Both the position numbers and the translations under genes were made by a program. DNA of 64,000 nt from positions 3,968,001 through 4,032,000 of the forward strand of contig NZ_CP095741.1 in NCBI RefSeq assembly GCF_023078475.1. Direction: 5' to 3'. Positions 1 through 8,883 of the stretch are shown in pieces. The DNA is from Luteibacter aegosomaticola. Lineage in GTDB: Bacteria > Pseudomonadota > Gammaproteobacteria > Xanthomonadales > Rhodanobacteraceae. Under the pieces are notes generated by a model. It saw only the letters and a program-made list of their open reading frames with translations, made no database searches and was not told where the DNA came from. Position 1 is the stretch's first letter, and the number at the start of each line of letters is the position of its first letter.

Positions 1-2
1 GG

Positions 3-350
3 CATGTGGTCGCGTGGTGGTACCAGCCGTTGCAGGCCGCGGTGGTCGGTGCGTACTTCCTGCTTTCGTGGTTACGAGGCGGGCAGACGCTGGGGATGCG
101 ACCGTGGAAGATCCGTGTGGTGTCGCGCGAGGGCGGACCCGTTGGCGTGAAACAGGGCCTGGTCCGGCTCGTGGTTGCCGGGCTACCCGTGCTGCTGCTG
201 ATGCTCTACAGGGTCACGTCGCTGCAGGTGGCCCTGTGGGCACCGGTCGTGGGCTGGGCCGTGATCCTGCTGCCATCACTCGTCGATGCGCGTCACCGCG
301 GGCTGCACGATATGGCCGCCCGCACCGAGATTCACGCTTACTTGAACTGA
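3..350 (+). CDS. RDD family membrane protein, C-terminal part (cut by window edge)
   Basis: The frame is open to the left edge, so only the C-terminal part of the protein is seen. A first possible start, GTG, is at 6, but it falls inside the domain and is probably not the real start. The residues show two or three hydrophobic segments and the RDD-family signature TLGMRPWKIRVVSREGG, which corresponds to the usual TPGK-x-x-x-x-x-VV motif, followed by a D-x-x-x-RGLHD motif near the end. RDD proteins are small polytopic inner-membrane proteins whose function is mostly unknown; some act in ion exchange. The stop overlaps the end of the convergent neighbour by 13 bases. Confidence 0.75.
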   Translation, partial: HVVAWWYQPLQAAVVGAYFLLSWLRGGQTLGMRPWKIRVVSREGGPVGVKQGLVRLVVAGLPVLLLMLYRVTSLQVALWAPVVGWAVILLPSLVDARHRGLHDMAARTEIHAYLN

Positions 351-2332
351 TCGCTCGCCGGCACCCATGAGCCGTTGCTCTGCGGTGCGCCCTGCACGTT
401 GATTTTGATCGTAGGTTCGCAGCCGGGCGGCGGTGGGCCGCCCGCGACACGTGCGGTCGTGCAGAACGCCGTGTTGTCGATGGGCTGGCTAGTCGGAGCC
501 ACCGTTGAAGCGTTCGCCGGCGGCAGATTGTCGGCAAGTGGCTTCGATGCCAGGGTCTGGTTCTTCACCAGCTTGTCGGGCTCGGACGGCTTCGGCGGCG
601 GATCACCACCGCAGCCAAGGGTGAACAGCGAGATGGCCTGCTTCATCGCGCCGCCCGACGCGCCCGGACCTGCCTGGCAGTTGATCCGCACGCCGCGCGG
701 CAACGGGATGGTGAACTTCACCGTCGTCGCTTCGACGCCGTGGCGTAGCGCGGTATCGACCGAGCTTTCGCCCTTCGGCGTCCACGCGTCATCGAAGCGC
801 GTGGCTTTGTAATCGATATGCACGTGCGCACCGTTCTGCGGCACGACGTTGCCGCGGGGCTTCAGTTCGACGTAAGCGCCGACCTGGCCCGCCTTGTCGC
901 CCTGCCCGCCAACCACGCCGTCGCTGCGCTGCGACGTGCCGTTCGCGCCGGTGAGGCGCTCGCCTTCATCCGCGCCCTTCGCGGCGCCCGGCTTGCCGGT
1001 ATCAGCCGCAGCGCCCGGCGTGTTGGTACCTGCGTTGGCCGCCGTCGTGTCACCTGCCGCAGATGGCGCGCCAGGGGTACTTTCCTTCGCAGCGGTGCTC
1101 GTATCGTTCGTGGCTTTGCCCGCTTCGTTCTGCGCCTGCGCCGCGGCTTCGCCGGCCGCGTTATCGCCCGGCGCCTGGCCCGGGGGCGCGGGCGTGACGT
1201 CTTCACCGGCCACCGGGCGCTGGATATCGCCCGGCGTGACCGTCGGCGCCTGCACGACCGGCCGCGCGACGTCAGCCACAGGCGCGGAGGGCGTTGGGCG
1301 CGCCGTGGCATCCGGGAGCGGTACGGCTTCGAGTTCCGCCTCAGCCTGTACCGCAGGCGCGCGCACGTTTTCCACGGCGACCTTCGGTGGCACGGGGCGC
1401 GGCAGGTCGGGTGTGACCGTCGGCACAGGCGGGGCCGTCGGCTCCTGCGAGATCGCAGGCAGCGGCGTGTCCTGGGGCGTCGGCGGCGCCGAGGACCCCT
1501 GCACTTCGGGGCGCGGCACGCTCGCCAGCGTCATCGTGGTGGTGGGAACCGGCGTCGTCTTTTCCGCAGTGATCTGCGGCGGCACGGGCGTGACCGCCGG
1601 CTGCGAGGCGGGGATCGGCGGCAGCGACAACGAAGCGGGCGGCGGCATCGGCGTGGTGCCTTCCGCCTGCGCCTTCCGCACGGGCTCGGGCTGGAAGCGC
1701 GGTGGGGTCACTTGGGGCTTGGGCGTATCGACGGCCAGATCCGGCGGCGCAGGCGTCGGCACCGGGACCTGTTCCAGATCAGGTTGCTTCGGCGGCGCGG
1801 TCGGTTGGACCAACGGTTTCTCGGCCACGGCCTGCACGCTCGGCGGCGGCGCGGTGAGCTTCACATCGGGCTTGACCTGCGGGGGCGGCGCCGCCGGCAC
1901 GGCGATAGCAGGGAGTGCCTTGTTTGCCGACGCCACGGCGGCCGCATGTGAGCCGCGCGACGCACGGCTCGCCACGGCCTTGCTGCTCGCCTTCTTCGCT
2001 TTGGCGACAGGCGCCTTCGACGGCGTACCGCGCACGGGCGGCACCGGCGGGGGCGGCTTGTCGATCAGGCGTACCTGCAATGCATCCGGGTTGTCCGGCT
2101 CCGGCGGGGGCGGCGGCAGGTCGTAGGCCGGGCCCAGGATCATGCCGAACAGGAACACGATGTGGATGATGAGCGTGCCCACCCAGCCGGCGATCCGGCG
2201 CAGGCTCGGGTTCGGCTTCTGGCGCAGCTGGCGGCGATAGACGAGCGCCTGCATCGCCGCATCGCGCGGCGACATGGGCAACGCGGGGTCGCCGGCCTCG
2301 CGATCGCTGTCCGGTGTGTACTGGGTAGGCAT
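338..2332 (-). CDS. Proline-rich, TonB-like membrane-anchored protein (long paralogue)
   Basis: This 664-residue protein has a short basic cytoplasmic N-terminus, one membrane segment at about residues 49-70, a very long Pro/Ala/Thr-rich periplasmic stretch (about 73-490) and a compact C-terminal domain (about 510-650). The membrane segment carries T53-x3-H57, resembling the S-x3-H motif of TonB that couples to ExbB/ExbD. The TonB C-terminal fold is not recognisable. Instead the end has a domain with R-I-N-C and GCGGDPPPKP motifs shared with the next gene (2430-3431). The function is unknown; an energy-coupled or wall-spanning envelope role is inference. It is probably co-transcribed with its upstream paralogue, 97 bases away. 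Confidence 0.6.
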   Translation of the reverse strand: MPTQYTPDSDREAGDPALPMSPRDAAMQALVYRRQLRQKPNPSLRRIAGWVGTLIIHIVFLFGMILGPAYDLPPPPPEPDNPDALQVRLIDKPPPPVPPVRGTPSKAPVAKAKKASSKAVASRASRGSHAAAVASANKALPAIAVPAAPPPQVKPDVKLTAPPPSVQAVAEKPLVQPTAPPKQPDLEQVPVPTPAPPDLAVDTPKPQVTPPRFQPEPVRKAQAEGTTPMPPPASLSLPPIPASQPAVTPVPPQITAEKTTPVPTTTMTLASVPRPEVQGSSAPPTPQDTPLPAISQEPTAPPVPTVTPDLPRPVPPKVAVENVRAPAVQAEAELEAVPLPDATARPTPSAPVADVARPVVQAPTVTPGDIQRPVAGEDVTPAPPGQAPGDNAAGEAAAQAQNEAGKATNDTSTAAKESTPGAPSAAGDTTAANAGTNTPGAAADTGKPGAAKGADEGERLTGANGTSQRSDGVVGGQGDKAGQVGAYVELKPRGNVVPQNGAHVHIDYKATRFDDAWTPKGESSVDTALRHGVEATTVKFTIPLPRGVRINCQAGPGASGGAMKQAISLFTLGCGGDPPPKPSEPDKLVKNQTLASKPLADNLPPANASTVAPTSQPIDNTAFCTTARVAGGPPPPGCEPTIKINVQGAPQSNGSWVPASDQFK

Positions 2333-2400
2333 CGGGCGCTAGTGTCCACGCTGGGCGTGCGGGGCACAATCATCGTCCGATGGTGGCCTGCAGCGCTCTC

Positions 2401-2433
2401 GCGAGAGGCGTCGCCCACAGGGTGGGCTCCTAC
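2401..2433. repeat. REP-like element, family A, single arm
   Basis: This is one arm of the family A palindrome (GTCGCCCACAGGGTGGGCTC then CTAC), lying between the two TonB-like paralogues. The matching opposite arm is missing, so it cannot form the long hairpin seen at 5671-5765. Confidence 0.75.
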
Positions 2434-3431
2434 CGTGTTTTTCTGTCTTGTTCGGCTTTTTCCTGGTCGATCGCCTTTAGCGGTACGTCGCTCGGGCAAC
2501 CCTGGGGCAGCGGCTTGTCGGCGCGGAAGGCGGCGATGCACTCTGCCTCGCTCGGCGGCTTCACTACGTCAGGACCATCGGCCAGCGAGTGCGTCGGTGC
2601 CATGTTGAGGCGGCCGTCGGCGGACTTCGGCGGCGGCTTCGGCGGATCCTCGCCGCGACAACCGACCGGCAGCACGAAGAACACCGTGGCGCAGTTGATC
2701 CGCGTGCCACCGACGTTGACCTCCTTCTTCAGCGTCGTCGCTTCCATCGCCTTGCGGATGCCGCCGTTGAGCACGTTTTCGTTATCCGGCGCCCAATCCT
2801 TTTCGAACTTGGTTTCCTTGTAGGTCACCGGGCCCTTGTGGGCCATCACGCCGGCATCGTCGGTCGGCTTCCGGGCGACGAAATCGGCCTGCGTGGTCGG
2901 TGCCGAGGTGGGTGCCGGCGCGAGGTGCACCTGGCCGTCCTTGCCAAACAGCGAAGGTGCGGGCGCCGGGGGTGGTGCCTCGTTTTCGGCAGGCGCGGGC
3001 GTCTTCACCGGCTCCTTCGGCTTGGGCGCGGGCGGTTCCGGCCGCGTGGCCTCGGGCGAGCGCACCTTCGGTGGCGGCTCGCTCACCGGGGGCGGCGGGG
3101 GCACATTCGCCTGCGGGGGCGGGGGCGCCGTGGGCTCGATAAAACGCACTTCCAGCACGTCAGCCTTGTCCACCGGCTTCGCATAGTCCGCGAACGGCCG
3201 CGGCTGCATCTCGTACTGAACCAGCAGGATGATGAGGATGTGCAGAAGCAGCGTGCCGACGATGGCCAGGACGGCCCGTACCGGGTCGTGCGGCGGCTTG
3301 CGGTGGCGGATGGCACGCAGGGCGCGAATCGTCTCCGGATCGATCGGATGCAGCCCATGGCGCGCCGTCGCCTCCGGCGGTAACCGGTGCGATTCGACGT
3401 ACGGCGGGGGCGCCTTGCCTGGGTAATGCAC
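2430..3431 (-). CDS. Proline-rich, TonB-like membrane-anchored protein (short paralogue)
   Basis: The GTG at 3431 is chosen as start, giving 333 residues; starting further upstream would run into the divergent GTPase gene. A membrane segment lies at about residues 51-72 and includes T60-x3-H64, a TonB-like motif, followed by a Pro/Lys/Glu-rich linker. The C-terminal domain (about 215-300) aligns with that of the downstream gene: Y-K-E-T-K-F-E...W, EATTLK, TRINC, and GCRGEDPPKPP. No TonB C-terminal domain is visible. The pair probably arose by duplication and may work together in the envelope; that role is inference. Confidence 0.6.
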   Translation of the reverse strand: MHYPGKAPPPYVESHRLPPEATARHGLHPIDPETIRALRAIRHRKPPHDPVRAVLAIVGTLLLHILIILLVQYEMQPRPFADYAKPVDKADVLEVRFIEPTAPPPPQANVPPPPPVSEPPPKVRSPEATRPEPPAPKPKEPVKTPAPAENEAPPPAPAPSLFGKDGQVHLAPAPTSAPTTQADFVARKPTDDAGVMAHKGPVTYKETKFEKDWAPDNENVLNGGIRKAMEATTLKKEVNVGGTRINCATVFFVLPVGCRGEDPPKPPPKSADGRLNMAPTHSLADGPDVVKPPSEAECIAAFRADKPLPQGCPSDVPLKAIDQEKAEQDRKTR

Positions 3432-3618
3432 GCTAGCGGGGGATCCGGACGGGACGGGAGGATAGCCATACAGCTTAGCGCGGTAGCCTGACCGCGCCTT
3501 AAGCCTGCGCCTACAGACACCACCCCCGAAAGAAGATTCCCTCCCCTCTTGATTCCTCCCTCCGATCGGAGAAGGCTTGGAAGGACAGGGGACCGCCATC
3601 CTTACGGAGGGTCGCATC

Positions 3619-5658
3619 GTGTCGCCATCCACGGAACGCATCCGCAGTCTGTCACTCGCCGGCCACGCCGGGGCCGGCAAGACCACCTTGTTCGAAGCCA
3701 TGCTCCACGCCGGCGGCGTGCTCAACAGCATGGGCAGCGTGGAACGAGGCAGTACCGTCTCAGATAACGACCCCATGGAACGCGCCAGGGGTCACTCGAT
3801 CGACGCCTCGATCGCCTCGATCGAGCGCAATGGCTTTCGCATACACCTCGTCGATACCCCGGGCTACGCGGATTTCCGCGGACCCGCACTGGCTGCGCTT
3901 TCGGCCACCGATACCGTCGCCATCGTGGTGAACGCAGCAAACGGCATCGAACACGGCACGCGCAGCATGATGGCGCACGCGAAGGAGCGCGGCCTTGCCC
4001 GCCTCATCATCGTGAACCGCATCGACGCCGAAGGCGTGGACCTGCCGCTGCTGGTCGACGAAATCCGCACGGAATTCGGCACGGAGTGCCTGCCTGTGAA
4101 CCTGCCCGCCGCGCACGGTCACGCTGTACGGGATGCCTTTTTCCAGGACAAGGGCGAGACGGATTTCTCCTCGTGCGGCGAAGCGCACCAGCAGCTGATC
4201 GATCAGGTGGTAGAGATCGATGATGACGTGATGGAGCACTACCTCGACGGCGGCGAACACGCGCTATCCGCCACGGAACTGCATGATGCGCTTGAGCACT
4301 GCTTGCGCGATGGGCACCTGGTGCCGATCGTCTTCACCAGCGCACGTGATGGCGTGGGTGTCACGGAGCTGCTCGAACTGGTTGAGCGGATACTCCCCTG
4401 CCCCAGCGAAACCAACCCACCGCCGTTCCACGACGACAAGGGCATCCGCTTCGATGTGAACGCCGATGCCGGCAAGCATGTCGTGGCTGACGTGTTCAAG
4501 ATCGTCAATGATCCGTTCGTCGGCAAGCTGGGCGTGTTTCGCGTGTGGCAAGGCACGGTGCGGAAGGATTCGCAGCTACTGGTCGATGATGGCCGCAAAC
4601 CGTTCAAGGTAGCCCACCTTTTCCGCTTGAAAGGCAAGGACCACGTGGAAGTGGATGAAGCCTTGCCGGGCGATATCGTGGCGGTCGCGAAAGTGGATGA
4701 CATCCATTTCGATGCCGTGCTGCACGATGCCGCCGACGAAAACCGTATCCACCTGCAAGCGTGCCCTTATCCCTCGCCGATGTTTGGCCTGGCCGTCGAG
4801 CCCGCGCATAAGGGGCAGGAGCAGAAGCTGGCCCAGGCATTGGCACGGCTGGCCGAGGAGGATCCGTGCTTCGTCGTCGAACACCACGCCGAAGTGAACC
4901 AGACCGTGATCCGCGGCCTTTCCGACCTGCACCTGAAACTGATGCTAGAGCGGATGAAGTCGCGCTATGACGTGGATGTCGTTACCCATCCACCACGTAT
5001 CGCCTACCGCGAGACCATCGGTGGCCACGCCGAGGGCCACCACCGCCACAAGAAGCAGACCGGCGGCGCGGGCCAGTTTGGCGAGGTGTTCCTGCGCGTG
5101 GAACCGCTGGAGCGCGGCGCGGGCTTTGTGTTCGCGGATGAGACCAAGGGCGGCGTTATCCCGAACCAGTTCATGCCGGCCATCGAAAAAGGCATTCGCC
5201 AGGCCATGGATGCGGGCGCCGTGGCGGGCTACCCCATGCAGGACGTGCGCGTGTCGGTGTACGACGGCAAGCACCATCCGGTCGATTCGAAGGAAGTGGC
5301 CTTCATCAGCGCCGGGCGGAAGGCGTTCCTCGATGCGGTTTCGAGGGCGCGGCCCGTCGTGCTGGAGCCCGTGGTGGATCTGGAGGTGTCGATTCCCGAT
5401 CCCTCGGTGGGCGATGTGACCGGCGGGCTGGCCTCGCGGCGTGCGCAGATCATGGGCACCGATTCATTGCGTGGCGGTGAGACGCTGATCAAGGCCCGTG
5501 TTCCCCTGGCCGAACTGGCGGATTTCCCGACCCAGCTGAAGGCCATGACCGGTGGCCAGGGCCGTTACGCGATGGATTTCAGCCATTACGACACGGTGCC
5601 ACCGGGGGTGCAGCGGAAGCTCGTGGAGATGTGGAAACCCAAGGCTGAGGAAGACTGA
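3619..5658 (+). CDS. Elongation factor G-like GTPase (EF-G paralogue)
   Basis: The protein has the EF-G domain order: GTPase domain, domain II, the III/IV region and a C-terminal domain V. The start chosen is GTG 3619 (679 residues) because GGAGGG lies 8 bases upstream; an in-frame TTG at 3577 has no such site. The G1 loop is GHAGAGKTT. The G3 motif reads DTPGYADF rather than DTPGHVDF, so the catalytic His is Tyr. G4 is NRID rather than NKxD, and the switch I region is RGHSIDAS instead of RGITIT. These changes fit the EF-G-like group (FusA2-type) rather than the main translocase. Its exact role is unknown; a ribosome-associated or stress function is inference. Confidence 0.8.
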   Translation: MSPSTERIRSLSLAGHAGAGKTTLFEAMLHAGGVLNSMGSVERGSTVSDNDPMERARGHSIDASIASIERNGFRIHLVDTPGYADFRGPALAALSATDTVAIVVNAANGIEHGTRSMMAHAKERGLARLIIVNRIDAEGVDLPLLVDEIRTEFGTECLPVNLPAAHGHAVRDAFFQDKGETDFSSCGEAHQQLIDQVVEIDDDVMEHYLDGGEHALSATELHDALEHCLRDGHLVPIVFTSARDGVGVTELLELVERILPCPSETNPPPFHDDKGIRFDVNADAGKHVVADVFKIVNDPFVGKLGVFRVWQGTVRKDSQLLVDDGRKPFKVAHLFRLKGKDHVEVDEALPGDIVAVAKVDDIHFDAVLHDAADENRIHLQACPYPSPMFGLAVEPAHKGQEQKLAQALARLAEEDPCFVVEHHAEVNQTVIRGLSDLHLKLMLERMKSRYDVDVVTHPPRIAYRETIGGHAEGHHRHKKQTGGAGQFGEVFLRVEPLERGAGFVFADETKGGVIPNQFMPAIEKGIRQAMDAGAVAGYPMQDVRVSVYDGKHHPVDSKEVAFISAGRKAFLDAVSRARPVVLEPVVDLEVSIPDPSVGDVTGGLASRRAQIMGTDSLRGGETLIKARVPLAELADFPTQLKAMTGGQGRYAMDFSHYDTVPPGVQRKLVEMWKPKAEED

Positions 5659-5670
5659 CAGCGCTCTATC

Positions 5671-5765
5671 GTAGGAGCCCACCCTGTGGGCGACGCCTTT
5701 CGTCCAGCCGCCACAGGGCCTGTGGCTCTTTCGCGAAAGATGTCGCCCACAGGGTGGGCTCCTAC
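5671..5765. repeat. REP-like element, family A, paired arms
   Basis: Two inverted arms, GTAGGAGCCCACCCTGTGGG at the left and its complement at the right, enclose about 45 bases including CGCGAAAGATG. The element can form a long hairpin and lies between convergent genes. Copies occur at 20919, 25962 and 26771. Confidence 0.85.
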
Positions 5766-5775
5766 GGATTAACGA

Positions 5776-6255
5776 TCAGGCGGCTTTGCGCTTGGGCTTC
5801 AGCATCGTGCCGGTGCACTTGGGCGAGCCGCAGCGGCAGGCCCAGATCTTCTTCAGGCGCGCGGTGTGCGGCATGTCGAGCGTGATGCCGTAGTCGTACG
5901 TGAGCTCTTCGCCTGGGGCGATATCGCGGATAGCCTCGATCATCACCTTGTCTTTCTTCGAATCCTTGCCCGGCTCGTCTTCGACGATGACCGCCTGGCA
6001 GTTCGGATCGCAGCCGTAGTTGATCCAGCGCGCAGTGTTGCCGTGGCTGTTGCCATCGACGATCCAGGTGTCATTGAGCGTGAACAGGAACGTGTGGCCG
6101 GTTTCGCCGCCATCGCCGTACTTCTTGTCGGCCTGGGCGTGGGTAATGCGATCGCCCTTGTACTCGACGACGTCCTCGCCAGCCTTGATGGGGGCCACGG
6201 CGAAAACGCCGTTGCCGTGGATGGGGGAGCGGCGCGCGACAATGCGTCGTGTCAT
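5776..6255 (-). CDS. SET-domain protein methyltransferase-like
   Basis: This 159-residue protein is almost entirely a SET domain. Visible motifs are HGNGVFA near the start, RWINYGCDPNC at about residues 76-86 (the RFINHSCxPNC pseudoknot), EELTYDYG at about 116-123, and a post-SET zinc motif C-R-C-G-S-P-K-C-T-G near the end. SET proteins transfer methyl groups from S-adenosylmethionine to lysine. Bacterial members are found in several proteobacteria and their substrates are mostly unknown. The start ATG at 6255 is the first methionine that begins the domain without an unrelated leader; no strong ribosome site is seen. Confidence 0.85.
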   Translation of the reverse strand: MTRRIVARRSPIHGNGVFAVAPIKAGEDVVEYKGDRITHAQADKKYGDGGETGHTFLFTLNDTWIVDGNSHGNTARWINYGCDPNCQAVIVEDEPGKDSKKDKVMIEAIRDIAPGEELTYDYGITLDMPHTARLKKIWACRCGSPKCTGTMLKPKRKAA

Positions 6256-6406
6256 GGGTAAATAATCGTCATGGAAGGCAAAGCAGGATGATGCCTGCTC
6301 GGGCCTCCCTTGTGAACCGCGTTTGAAACGCCGTCTCGCGCATGCAGGCCGCCGGGCGCTACCATCGAACAAGTGTTCGACGCCCGAAACCCAGGGAATG
6401 ACCTTG

Positions 6407-6898
6407 ATGCGACGCTTTCCGTTCCTCCGCATGGCCGCACTCGCCAGCCTTGCCCTCCTCGCCGGTTGCGGCCCGGAGAAAAAGAGCGTGTTTCCGCCAG
6501 CGGTCACACTGCAGGAGGTCGCCGCGAAACCGGGTAGCCCCTGGCACCTGACCCTGCGCGTGCGCAACAACAGTTACGGCGGCATGTCGTTCGATCGCTT
6601 CCAGGGCACCCTGCAGGTCGGCCAGCTCGGCGGCGTGCTGCTTGATGCGAAGCTCGACCAGGATATTCCCTCGTTCGCTGCCGACGTCACCCGCGTCGAC
6701 ATCCTGCCCACGCCCGAGATGGCGAAGGCACTGGCCGAGCTCGCCGCCAAAGGCAGCTCCGGCGCCCTGCCCTACACCATCGAGGGCAGCGTCACCGCCA
6801 CGCCTGAAAAAGAAGACAAGCCTCGCACCTTTGCTGTGCACGGCAAGAGCTGGCTATCGCCGGTGCCCGGCATCCCCGATACCTACCGCTCGCCCTGA
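6407..6898 (+). CDS. LEA2-like lipoprotein
   Basis: The protein has a signal peptide ending in the lipobox LLAGC (cysteine at about residue 21), so it should be a membrane-anchored lipoprotein of about 143 mature residues. The mature part resembles the LEA type 2 (water-stress) fold: beta-rich, with LRVRNNSYGGMSFDRFQGTL. The ATG at 6407 is preferred because CAGGG lies 10 bases upstream; an ATG at 6398 in the same frame is too close to that site. It lies 33 bases before the acyl-CoA dehydrogenase gene and may share its transcript. Its function is unknown. Confidence 0.65.
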   Translation: MRRFPFLRMAALASLALLAGCGPEKKSVFPPAVTLQEVAAKPGSPWHLTLRVRNNSYGGMSFDRFQGTLQVGQLGGVLLDAKLDQDIPSFAADVTRVDILPTPEMAKALAELAAKGSSGALPYTIEGSVTATPEKEDKPRTFAVHGKSWLSPVPGIPDTYRSP

Positions 6899-6931
6899 CC
6901 CTATCCCTAGCTCACTTCCGCCAGGATCCCC

Positions 6932-8710
6932 ATGACGATCTACAAAGCTCCGCTCAATGACATGCGCTTCGCGCTCTACGACGTGCTCGGCGCCGAAGCG
7001 GTCCTCGCCCGCCTGCAGGGCGGCGAAGCGCACAACCGCGAGCTGTTCGATGCCGTGCTGGATGAGGCCGCCCGTTTCAACGAACAGGTGCTGGCCCCGC
7101 TGAACGCCTCGGGCGATGCCGAAGGCTGCCACTACGACAAGGCCACCGCGACGGTCACGACGCCGAAGGGCTTCAAGGAAGCCTACAAACAGTACGCCGA
7201 GGGCGGCTGGGCCGGCCTTACCGCGGATGAAAAATGGGGCGGCCAGGCGCTGCCAGCCGTGCTTGGCGCACTCACCAAGGAAATGATCGACTCGGCCAAC
7301 CTGGCCTGGGGCATCTACCCGCTGCTCTCGCACGGCGCTACCGATGCGCTCGAACACCACGGCGATGCGTGGCAGCAGGAGACCTTCCTGAAGCCGCTGG
7401 TGGAAGGCCGCTGGACCGGCACCATGTGCCTGACCGAGCCGCAGGCCGGCTCCGACCTGGGCCTGCTGAAGACGCGCGCCGAACCCAACGCCGATGGCAG
7501 CTATAGCGTCACCGGCACCAAGATCTTCATCAGCGCGGGTGAGCACGATTTCGCCGAGAACATCATCCACCTTGTGCTCGCCCGCCTGCCCGACGCGCCG
7601 GCCGGCAGCCGCGGCATCTCGATGCTGGTGGTGCCGAAGTTCAAGGTGAACACCGACGGCTCGCTCGGCGAGCGTAACCAGGCGGCCGCCGGTGCCATCG
7701 AGCACAAGATGGGTATCAAGGGTTCCGCCACGTGCGTGATGAACTTCGATGGTGCGCAGGGTTGGCTGATCGGCCCCGCCCATAAGGGCCTCATGGCGAT
7801 GTTCACCATGATGAACGCGGCGCGCCTCGCCGTCGGCATCCAGGGCCTGGCCGTCTCCGAGCGCGCCCTGCAGAACAGCCTGAACTACGCCCGCGAACGC
7901 CTGCAGATGCGCGCGCTCTCCGGCCCGAAGCTCCCGGAAAAGCCGGCCGATCCGCTCACCGTGCATCCCGATGTGCGGCGCATGCTGCTCACCCAGCGCG
8001 CGTTCGTCGAAGGCGGCCGTGTGCTCGCCGCGTACGCGGCGCTGCAGAGCGATATCGAAGCGCGCGATCCCGATGAAGCCACGCGCAAGCAGGCGGGTGA
8101 GTTGCTGTCATTCCTGATCCCGATCACGAAAGGCCTGCTCACCGAAGCGGCGCAGGAGTGCACCAAGGAAGCCCTGCAGATCTTCGGCGGCCACGGCTTC
8201 ATCGCCGAGCACGGCATGGAGCAGTTTGTCCGCGACGCCCGCATCATCACGTTGTACGAAGGCACCACCCAGATCCAGGCGCTGGATTTGCTCGGACGCA
8301 AGATCGTGCAGCTACAGGGCGCGGGCCTGAAGCATTTCCTCGGCGAGATCTCGGCGTTCTGCCACGCCAACGCGGCGAACGATGCCGTCAAGGCGTACAT
8401 CGCTCCGCTCGCCACGGCCGCCAAGGCATGGGGCGACCTGACCCTGGATATCGCGGGCAAGGCCCAGGCCAACCCCGAGGAGCTGGGCGCGGCCGCCGTG
8501 GATTACCTGTACTACTCCGGCTACATCACCCTGGCTTACTTCCTGGCCCGCAGCGTGCTGGCCGCCGAGGGCAGCGCCCTGCTCAATGCCGAGGGCAAGC
8601 AGGCCAAGCGCGATACGGCGAATTTCTACTTCGCCCGCATCCTGCCGCGCATCCACCTGCACAAGGCCGCGATCGACGCCGGCGTGGCCACGCTGCCCGA
8701 GGTGCTGTAA
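6932..8710 (+). CDS. Acyl-CoA dehydrogenase, large FadE/DmdC-type
   Basis: At 592 residues it matches the family of acyl-CoA dehydrogenases with an extra C-terminal helical domain, which includes 3-methylmercaptopropionyl-CoA dehydrogenase (DmdC). The flavin-binding middle region has MCLTEPQAGSDLG and GTKIFISAGEHD. The presumed catalytic Glu lies in LYEGTTQIQALDLLG (about residue 440). The enzyme oxidises acyl-CoA thioesters to 2-enoyl-CoA with FAD and passes electrons to an electron-transfer flavoprotein. The start ATG has CAGGA upstream. Nothing nearby shows the chain length used; DmdC-type activity cannot be told apart from ordinary fatty acid oxidation here. Confidence 0.9.
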   Translation: MTIYKAPLNDMRFALYDVLGAEAVLARLQGGEAHNRELFDAVLDEAARFNEQVLAPLNASGDAEGCHYDKATATVTTPKGFKEAYKQYAEGGWAGLTADEKWGGQALPAVLGALTKEMIDSANLAWGIYPLLSHGATDALEHHGDAWQQETFLKPLVEGRWTGTMCLTEPQAGSDLGLLKTRAEPNADGSYSVTGTKIFISAGEHDFAENIIHLVLARLPDAPAGSRGISMLVVPKFKVNTDGSLGERNQAAAGAIEHKMGIKGSATCVMNFDGAQGWLIGPAHKGLMAMFTMMNAARLAVGIQGLAVSERALQNSLNYARERLQMRALSGPKLPEKPADPLTVHPDVRRMLLTQRAFVEGGRVLAAYAALQSDIEARDPDEATRKQAGELLSFLIPITKGLLTEAAQECTKEALQIFGGHGFIAEHGMEQFVRDARIITLYEGTTQIQALDLLGRKIVQLQGAGLKHFLGEISAFCHANAANDAVKAYIAPLATAAKAWGDLTLDIAGKAQANPEELGAAAVDYLYYSGYITLAYFLARSVLAAEGSALLNAEGKQAKRDTANFYFARILPRIHLHKAAIDAGVATLPEVL

Positions 8711-8727
8711 CGGCTGCGGGTCGCGCT

Positions 8728-8793
8728 GTAGGAGCGCGCTTGCGCGCGATCGGGTCTGCCTCGAGCACCCATCGCGCGCAAGCGCGCTCCTAC
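8728..8793. repeat. REP-like element, family B, paired arms
   Basis: The arms GTAGGAGCGCGCTTGCGCGC and its complement surround a short spacer (about 20 bases). The 66-base unit sits directly after the acyl-CoA dehydrogenase stop. A near-identical copy lies at 18671-18737. Confidence 0.85.
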
Positions 8794-8883
8794 CACAGCG
8801 GCCTGGGGACTTTTCCCGGCCCGCGTTCAGGTGTAGAAGTGGTCTGGCCCGGACCTCCCAAGCCAACCACGGTTCCCGAAACG

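Noticed and set aside
818..2126. Two rightward frames (377 and 410 codons) over the Pro-rich protein
   Set aside because: They are antisense images of the Pro/Ala-rich repeat, rich in Arg or Gly/Ser, without a ribosome site.
3432..3776. N-terminal extension of the short TonB-like gene to 3776
   Set aside because: It would overlap the divergent GTPase gene by more than 150 bases and adds residues with no pattern; GTG 3431 gives the expected short N-terminus before the membrane segment.
6854..7966. Leftward open frame of 370 codons across the acyl-CoA dehydrogenase
   Set aside because: It is an antisense shadow of a well-conserved enzyme.
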